Shown: one piece after another, positions 13,879 to 17,674 of the stretch
Position numbering within the stretch: the stretch's first letter is position 1
Layout of the letters: each line of letters opens with the position of its first letter
DNA from: CAZZKJ01 sp964654695
GTDB lineage: Bacteria > Krumholzibacteriota > Krumholzibacteriia > WVZY01
Assembly: GCA_964654695.1 (NCBI GenBank)
Contig: CAZZKJ010000049.1
Coordinates: 1-17,674 of the forward strand
Direction of reading: 5' to 3'
Length of the DNA: 17,674 bases
The notes under the pieces: model-generated
The model's input: only the letters and a program-made list of their open reading frames with translations
Databases searched by the model: none
Told to the model about the DNA's origin: nothing
Program-made: the position numbers and the translations under genes

Positions 13879-16302
13879 TTATCTGACCAGCGTCAGGGCG
13901 CGGACCTTGACCTGGTTCAGGATACGCAGTCTCGCGTAGTATACGCCGGAAGCGACTGTCCTGCCCCGATCGTCCCTGCCGTTCCATTGAGTTCTGCGGT
14001 TTCCCGATTCCACGAGATTCTGCACCAGGGTCCGCACCAGCTTGCCGCTCACGTCGTATATTTTCAACGACACGAACTGCCGGCCGTCTCCGGGAACGGT
14101 ATAGGGAATGCTGGTCGCGCTTCCAAACGGATTTGGATAGTTCTGGCTGAGAGCGACTGCCTTCGGCGCGTTGTTTCCACCCGGAGCACCCGTAGGAACG
14201 CGCCGTTTGATCCTTATCGACGCAGCCCCGCTGCCGCTCACTCGTTTTGCGACCAGAAAATAGCTCTCGCATACATAGCCCACATACAAGGTGATCAATT
14301 CATTCGTGCCCGCCGACGGATTAACCGAGCTGTGCGCGATCACCGGCTCTCCGTCACCGGAATACCACTGGTTGTAGAGATAAAGATCATAATCCGCGCC
14401 GGCGGGAACGGTCATTGTAATATCGAACGTGTCGGCTCCGCACAAACCCAGTTCCGTCGCCCAGCATTTGCGGTCGAAATCGCCGGAGCCGAAAGCGAAA
14501 TTGACGGTCGTATCCGCCGGAGCCTCCAGCCAGTGAATCTCGGCCTCGACGGCCGCGTCCGCGTTGATCTTGCCGTAGCCCTCGACCCTGTCCTTGCCGC
14601 CGCGGTTCAGCGTAGGATTGTTGCCGCTCGATTCCTCGCCGGGCTTGTTGAGTTCCGTGGCCGTCATTTGCATCAGCATCTTTACCCGCAGCGCCTGATA
14701 TTCTGAATACGACCATGTCAAGCCGTCGTAAGTCTGGTAGGCATCGATGAGCAGGGCCGCCAGGCCCGCCACGTGCGGCGAGGCCATGGATGTGCCCATC
14801 ATGTTGGTATAATCGTTCGCCAGGCGGTCGGAAAGAGAACTCGAATGAGCGTCATTGACGTTGGTGTCGTCGGATGTGATCTCTGAACCCACATTGGTAT
14901 TCCATGAATGGGAACCTCCCGGCGCTACCACGTCGGGTTTGATGGAGCCTGTCGGACCGTTCGAACTATAATCGGTCATCGCGCTGAAATCGTTTATGGC
15001 CCCGACGGTAACTGCTTTTTCCGCAAGACCGGGATCGCCGACTTTGTATGCGGAGTAATCGTTGCCGGCGCTTATCACGACGACCGTGCCGGCGCTCACC
15101 AGACTGTTGACCGCAGTGTGGAGGGCCGTGTTGGTGCCGCCGTTATAAAGACCTATACTTGCATTTGCAACTTTTATATTGTAGTTCGAATTGATGGAGG
15201 CAATCGTGTTGAAGGCTGCAGTCCATTCGCTCGACCATCCGGTACCATCTTGATATAGCAGCTTGGCGCCTGCCAGCCTGCATCCGGAAGCCATGCCTTT
15301 GAACAGATTGAAACCGTCTCCGACCGCAGCATACGGGTACGTTACAAGCATCGAGTAGGGTTGGTTGCCGAGACCTGATTGGTTGCCGGCATAAGCCTTG
15401 TATACATCCGCCGAACCGACCGTCCAGGTATGAGTAAGCGGAGACGAAGCGCTGTTGTACCCTCCGAGCCAGCTTCCCGTGGATGTAGCCAGGTTTATCC
15501 TTGCCGTGCCCGTACCCAGCCACAGCAGGTTCGAAGTGATCTGGCCGGCGCTCATCGCCTTAATCATATCAGAATAACCATATCCATTCGTTGCGGGAAG
15601 AGTTCCGCTCATGGTCGTGGTTATGCTCGAAACCGCACCGCTGCCTATCGCTGCGCCCGTGCCCGCGGCGATACCGGAAACGTGCGTACCGTGGCCGTGG
15701 CGGTCGGTCGGACTCGCTTCGCTTTCTGTGGTGAAATCATTCCAATAAACCAGCCTGCCGCCGGAAAGATCCGTATGCGTCGTATCGATGCCCGAATCGA
15801 AAATTGCGATTACGATATCGGGAGCGCCTTCAAGACCGTAGCCTGTAGTCGTATTCCACACGAGCGGGCGCGCGCGCGACTGGCGCGTAGAATCATCGAG
15901 GTTTCCGCCGCCTTTGAGATCGGGCTCGATAATGCATAGATTATCGCCGAGCACTTTTGCAAGACCGGCGATTTCTCCGGCCGCAATCGATCCGGCGAAG
16001 CCGTACGTGGCCGTATCGTACAGGTGTGAGGGAGTACCTCCCAGGTTCTTGAACAGGGCGAGGTCTTCATCCATTGGCGGGTAATAAAGAGTAACAATAA
16101 TTCGCAAACGTGTCTTTGCCGCAGCGCCTGGAGTCAAGGCGGCAATCGTACGCTGGAGACCGTCGTCGATCCTGTCGTAATCGCGGTCGCTCGAAGCGGG
16201 GTGAATTATATCGGGGGTTGCGGCCTGCGCCGCGCAGAATGAAAGCAGGAAGATAAAACTTAAAACAGCAATTACCGGAAGAACCCTTTTCTTTGTGCTC
16301 AT
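13879..16302 (-). CDS. Secreted subtilisin-like serine protease (S8) with FlgD-like C-terminal tail
   Basis: 807 residues from the ATG at 16302, nine bases after GGAGG; an ATG six bases upstream (16308) is only three bases from it and less likely. A signal peptide occupies about 1-28 (ends FCAAQA). A pro-region (about 40-140) resembles an I9-type inhibitor. The catalytic triad is Asp169 (IFDSGIDTTH), His204 (RHGHGTHVSG) and Ser505 (GTSMASPHVAG), with oxyanion Asn414 (VISAGND). Between His204 and the ASIG strand lies an extra stretch of about 125 residues, rich in Gly, Ser, Thr and Tyr, not found in a core subtilase. A beta-rich domain (about 590-700) resembling bacterial pre-peptidase C-terminal domains follows. 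The last 90 residues form a FlgD-like Ig domain (NYPNPFGSATSIPY; NGRDDRGRTVASGVYYARL; ending LVR), a probable outer-membrane sorting or attachment tail. A near-consensus promoter precedes it. Confidence 0.92.
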   Translation of the reverse strand: MSTKKRVLPVIAVLSFIFLLSFCAAQAATPDIIHPASSDRDYDRIDDGLQRTIAALTPGAAAKTRLRIIVTLYYPPMDEDLALFKNLGGTPSHLYDTATYGFAGSIAAGEIAGLAKVLGDNLCIIEPDLKGGGNLDDSTRQSRARPLVWNTTTGYGLEGAPDIVIAIFDSGIDTTHTDLSGGRLVYWNDFTTESEASPTDRHGHGTHVSGIAAGTGAAIGSGAVSSITTTMSGTLPATNGYGYSDMIKAMSAGQITSNLLWLGTGTARINLATSTGSWLGGYNSASSPLTHTWTVGSADVYKAYAGNQSGLGNQPYSMLVTYPYAAVGDGFNLFKGMASGCRLAGAKLLYQDGTGWSSEWTAAFNTIASINSNYNIKVANASIGLYNGGTNTALHTAVNSLVSAGTVVVISAGNDYSAYKVGDPGLAEKAVTVGAINDFSAMTDYSSNGPTGSIKPDVVAPGGSHSWNTNVGSEITSDDTNVNDAHSSSLSDRLANDYTNMMGTSMASPHVAGLAALLIDAYQTYDGLTWSYSEYQALRVKMLMQMTATELNKPGEESSGNNPTLNRGGKDRVEGYGKINADAAVEAEIHWLEAPADTTVNFAFGSGDFDRKCWATELGLCGADTFDITMTVPAGADYDLYLYNQWYSGDGEPVIAHSSVNPSAGTNELITLYVGYVCESYFLVAKRVSGSGAASIRIKRRVPTGAPGGNNAPKAVALSQNYPNPFGSATSIPYTVPGDGRQFVSLKIYDVSGKLVRTLVQNLVESGNRRTQWNGRDDRGRTVASGVYYARLRILNQVKVRALTLVR

Positions 16303-16340
16303 GCGCATTCACCTCCGAATGGGGTTTGAATTTGGAGTCA

Positions 16341-16369
16341 ATTATATCAGAATTATTGCACATTCTCAA
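16341..16369 (-). promoter_or_regulatory. Near-consensus sigma70 promoter of the subtilase gene
   Basis: On the minus strand TTGAGA (16369-16364), exactly 17 bases, and TATAAT (16346-16341) form a near-perfect vegetative promoter. Transcription would start near 16334, giving a leader of about 30 bases that includes GGAGG. This suggests steady, strong expression of the protease. Confidence 0.6.
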
Positions 16370-16454
16370 CTCATTTTAGGCCGCAGCGTTCATTTTCTCA
16401 AGGACTTGCCCATAAACGGCTTGATTATTGCGCTTTTCATTCAATAAGAATAGA

Positions 16455-16483
16455 TTGAAATCTGCGCACTTATTCTATTATAT
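16455..16483 (+). promoter_or_regulatory. Weak sigma70-like promoter for the GT-C-like gene
   Basis: TTGAAA (16455-16460), 17 bases, TTATAT (16478-16483) would start transcription near 16490, just before GGAG (16492-16495). The -10 box is poor, so another start in the AT-rich 130 bases upstream is possible. Confidence 0.25.
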
Positions 16484-16501
16484 GGAGAGCCGGAGAATCG
16501 A

Positions 16502-17674
16502 ATGAATGATCGAACCAAGCGAATACTCCTTGTCATATTCGCGGTAATAATACCGGGGATTTCGGCCCTAATGAGCCGCCGCCTCGGGATACCCGGAGCG
16601 GTTTTTTCATATTATATGGTCATGCTCCTGCCCGGAGCGGCCTGCTACGTATCCATCGAAAAAAATCCCGACAAGCTCGAACTCTTTCTGTTCTCGGTTT
16701 TGTTGAGTCCCGTCGTGACGGCGCTCGCATCCGCGTTCTTGATTCTCTATGGCGCGGGCGCGGCGGATGCGTTCTATGCGATCGTGATCTTTACGGCCGT
16801 GATTTCCGCTTTCACCTTTCTTGCAACCAAACGCCGCCTGACCTCAATTATAAGCGGCCGGCAGTTGATAGGATTCTTTGCCCTCGCTCTGGCGGTTATG
16901 GGAATCGCCGGGTGGCTTCCTCTTCACAGCGAATGGTGGAGAATGCATTCGGACGCGTGGTTTCATTCGGCGGTAGCGGCGCAAATAGACGAATTCGGGA
17001 TACCGCCCGAAGATCCCTATTTCGCCGAATTCTCCCTCCAGTACATGTGGCTCTATCACGTGCTCATCCTGATGGTATCAAAAGCCGTATGCGCATCGCC
17101 ATTTATTGTGATGCCAATAATCAATCTTCAAGCCCTCGGAGCCTTCGCGGCGGCGACTTTTCTCTTGTCCGTCCATCTGCGGCCCGGCGGCAGAATTTTT
17201 GCCTGCGGAATTTCTTCGGTGCTCCTTGCGATCTTCGGTCTCAATGCCCTTTTCTGGCTGCTGCTGCCGATAAAGATCGCCCGCGTGTTTACCGGCGACG
17301 TCAGGGGTACGGCGGAACTGGCCAATATTTTCAACCTGACGCCGCTCTCGCTGTGGAATGTCAGGCAGTTTCTGCGCGTTTTTTATAACCAGGTTTTCTT
17401 CCTGGACAAATTCATAGTCTCGACCGCTTTCTCATTGGGTCTTGCCATGATGGCAGCATTCTGGTATTCCGCCTGCCGTTTCATCTCCGAGCGGCGCTTG
17501 AGCTCCGCCGTCTGCCTGGCCGCCGCAGCGGCGGGACTCCTGGCGTTTCATTCGGCCGTCGGGTTTATTATGCTTGTGGGGGTTTTCCGCGGGTCCGCGC
17601 TGGTGTTGTCCGCAGGGTCCGTAATCGTCGCCACAAGCCGAACGGGGAGATTCGGCGCGAAAAACGGCGAATCC
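16502..17674 (+). CDS. Polytopic membrane protein with GT-C glycosyltransferase-like signature (C-terminus beyond window)
   Basis: The first 391 residues of a gene open to the right edge. The ATG at 16502 has GGAG six bases before it. About nine hydrophobic segments follow one another from residue 8. The loop around residues 148-186 is the diagnostic part: MHSDAWFHSAVAA, then FGIPPEDPYFA, then QYMWLYH. An acidic residue followed by WFH, a P-P-E-D-P motif and a Y-W-YH run are typical of lipid-linked-sugar-dependent GT-C glycosyltransferases and related DUF families, where the loop Asp (here Asp151) is thought to help catalysis. The specific sugar donor and acceptor cannot be told. It is divergent from the subtilase, with about 200 bp between. 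Being truncated, it cannot be assigned to a named family with certainty. Confidence 0.7.
   Translation, partial: MNDRTKRILLVIFAVIIPGISALMSRRLGIPGAVFSYYMVMLLPGAACYVSIEKNPDKLELFLFSVLLSPVVTALASAFLILYGAGAADAFYAIVIFTAVISAFTFLATKRRLTSIISGRQLIGFFALALAVMGIAGWLPLHSEWWRMHSDAWFHSAVAAQIDEFGIPPEDPYFAEFSLQYMWLYHVLILMVSKAVCASPFIVMPIINLQALGAFAAATFLLSVHLRPGGRIFACGISSVLLAIFGLNALFWLLLPIKIARVFTGDVRGTAELANIFNLTPLSLWNVRQFLRVFYNQVFFLDKFIVSTAFSLGLAMMAAFWYSACRFISERRLSSAVCLAAAAAGLLAFHSAVGFIMLVGVFRGSALVLSAGSVIVATSRTGRFGAKNGES

Noticed and set aside
13987..14706. Plus-strand open frame of 239 codons
   Set aside because: It is antisense to the subtilase C-terminal region, with an arginine/alanine-rich shadow composition.
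1..17674. CRISPR arrays, tRNA, rRNA, insertion sequences or phage genes
   Set aside because: No regular repeat-spacer pattern, no transposase or integrase motif and no recognisable RNA gene were seen by eye; a tRNAscan-SE or Infernal run would be needed to exclude small RNA genes fully.

Overview
The window looks like chromosomal DNA from a Gram-negative bacterium. It has an outer-membrane porin ending in Phe, periplasmic proteins with signal peptides and a lipid-linked sugar flippase. The secreted subtilase ends in a FlgD-like 'NYPNPF...VASGVYYAR...LVR' tail. Such tails are common on exported proteins of the FCB lineage (Bacteroidota relatives and candidate phyla such as Eisenbacteria, Krumholzibacteriota, Latescibacterota and Zixibacteria). 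Placement there is an inference from this tail only. No rRNA, tRNA, CRISPR array, insertion sequence or phage gene was seen.

Layout: (1) 1-1125, minus strand: a SIR2-like domain protein that runs off the left edge. (2) 1367-3880: a Wzx-type flippase (minus) divergent from a class I methyltransferase (plus), both suggestive of surface polysaccharide work. (3) 3881-4469: no intact gene. It holds a decayed, apparently chimeric FlgD-like C-terminal tail (two successive tails in two frames), an inverted repeat, a good sigma70-like promoter and a small dyad. (4) 4470-11143, all minus strand: porin, small PstS-like periplasmic binding protein, membrane-bound hybrid histidine kinase with two receiver domains, cytoplasmic PAS-PAS HisKA_3 kinase, NarL-type response regulator. 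Gaps are 16 to 76 bp, so this may be one sensory operon, possibly with an internal promoter before the last kinase. (5) 11144-12075: a 307-bp gap with a sigma54-like promoter and a possible small RNA, then a small secreted cysteine-containing protein on the plus strand, closed by back-to-back terminators. (6) 12057-16302, minus strand: a YtcJ-type exported amidohydrolase and a large secreted subtilase with its own near-consensus promoter. (7) 16502 to the right edge, plus strand: a polytopic membrane protein with a GT-C glycosyltransferase-like signature, truncated by the window.

How the parts may work together: the most coherent unit is region 4. A porin would admit a small solute, a PstS-like protein would bind it in the periplasm, and the hybrid kinase would read it. 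The second kinase has the right family for the adjacent NarL-type regulator. The hybrid kinase has no phosphotransfer domain and no matching regulator in the window, so its output partner must lie elsewhere or cross-talk must occur. The flippase, methyltransferase and GT-C protein point to envelope glycan functions but do not form a single operon.
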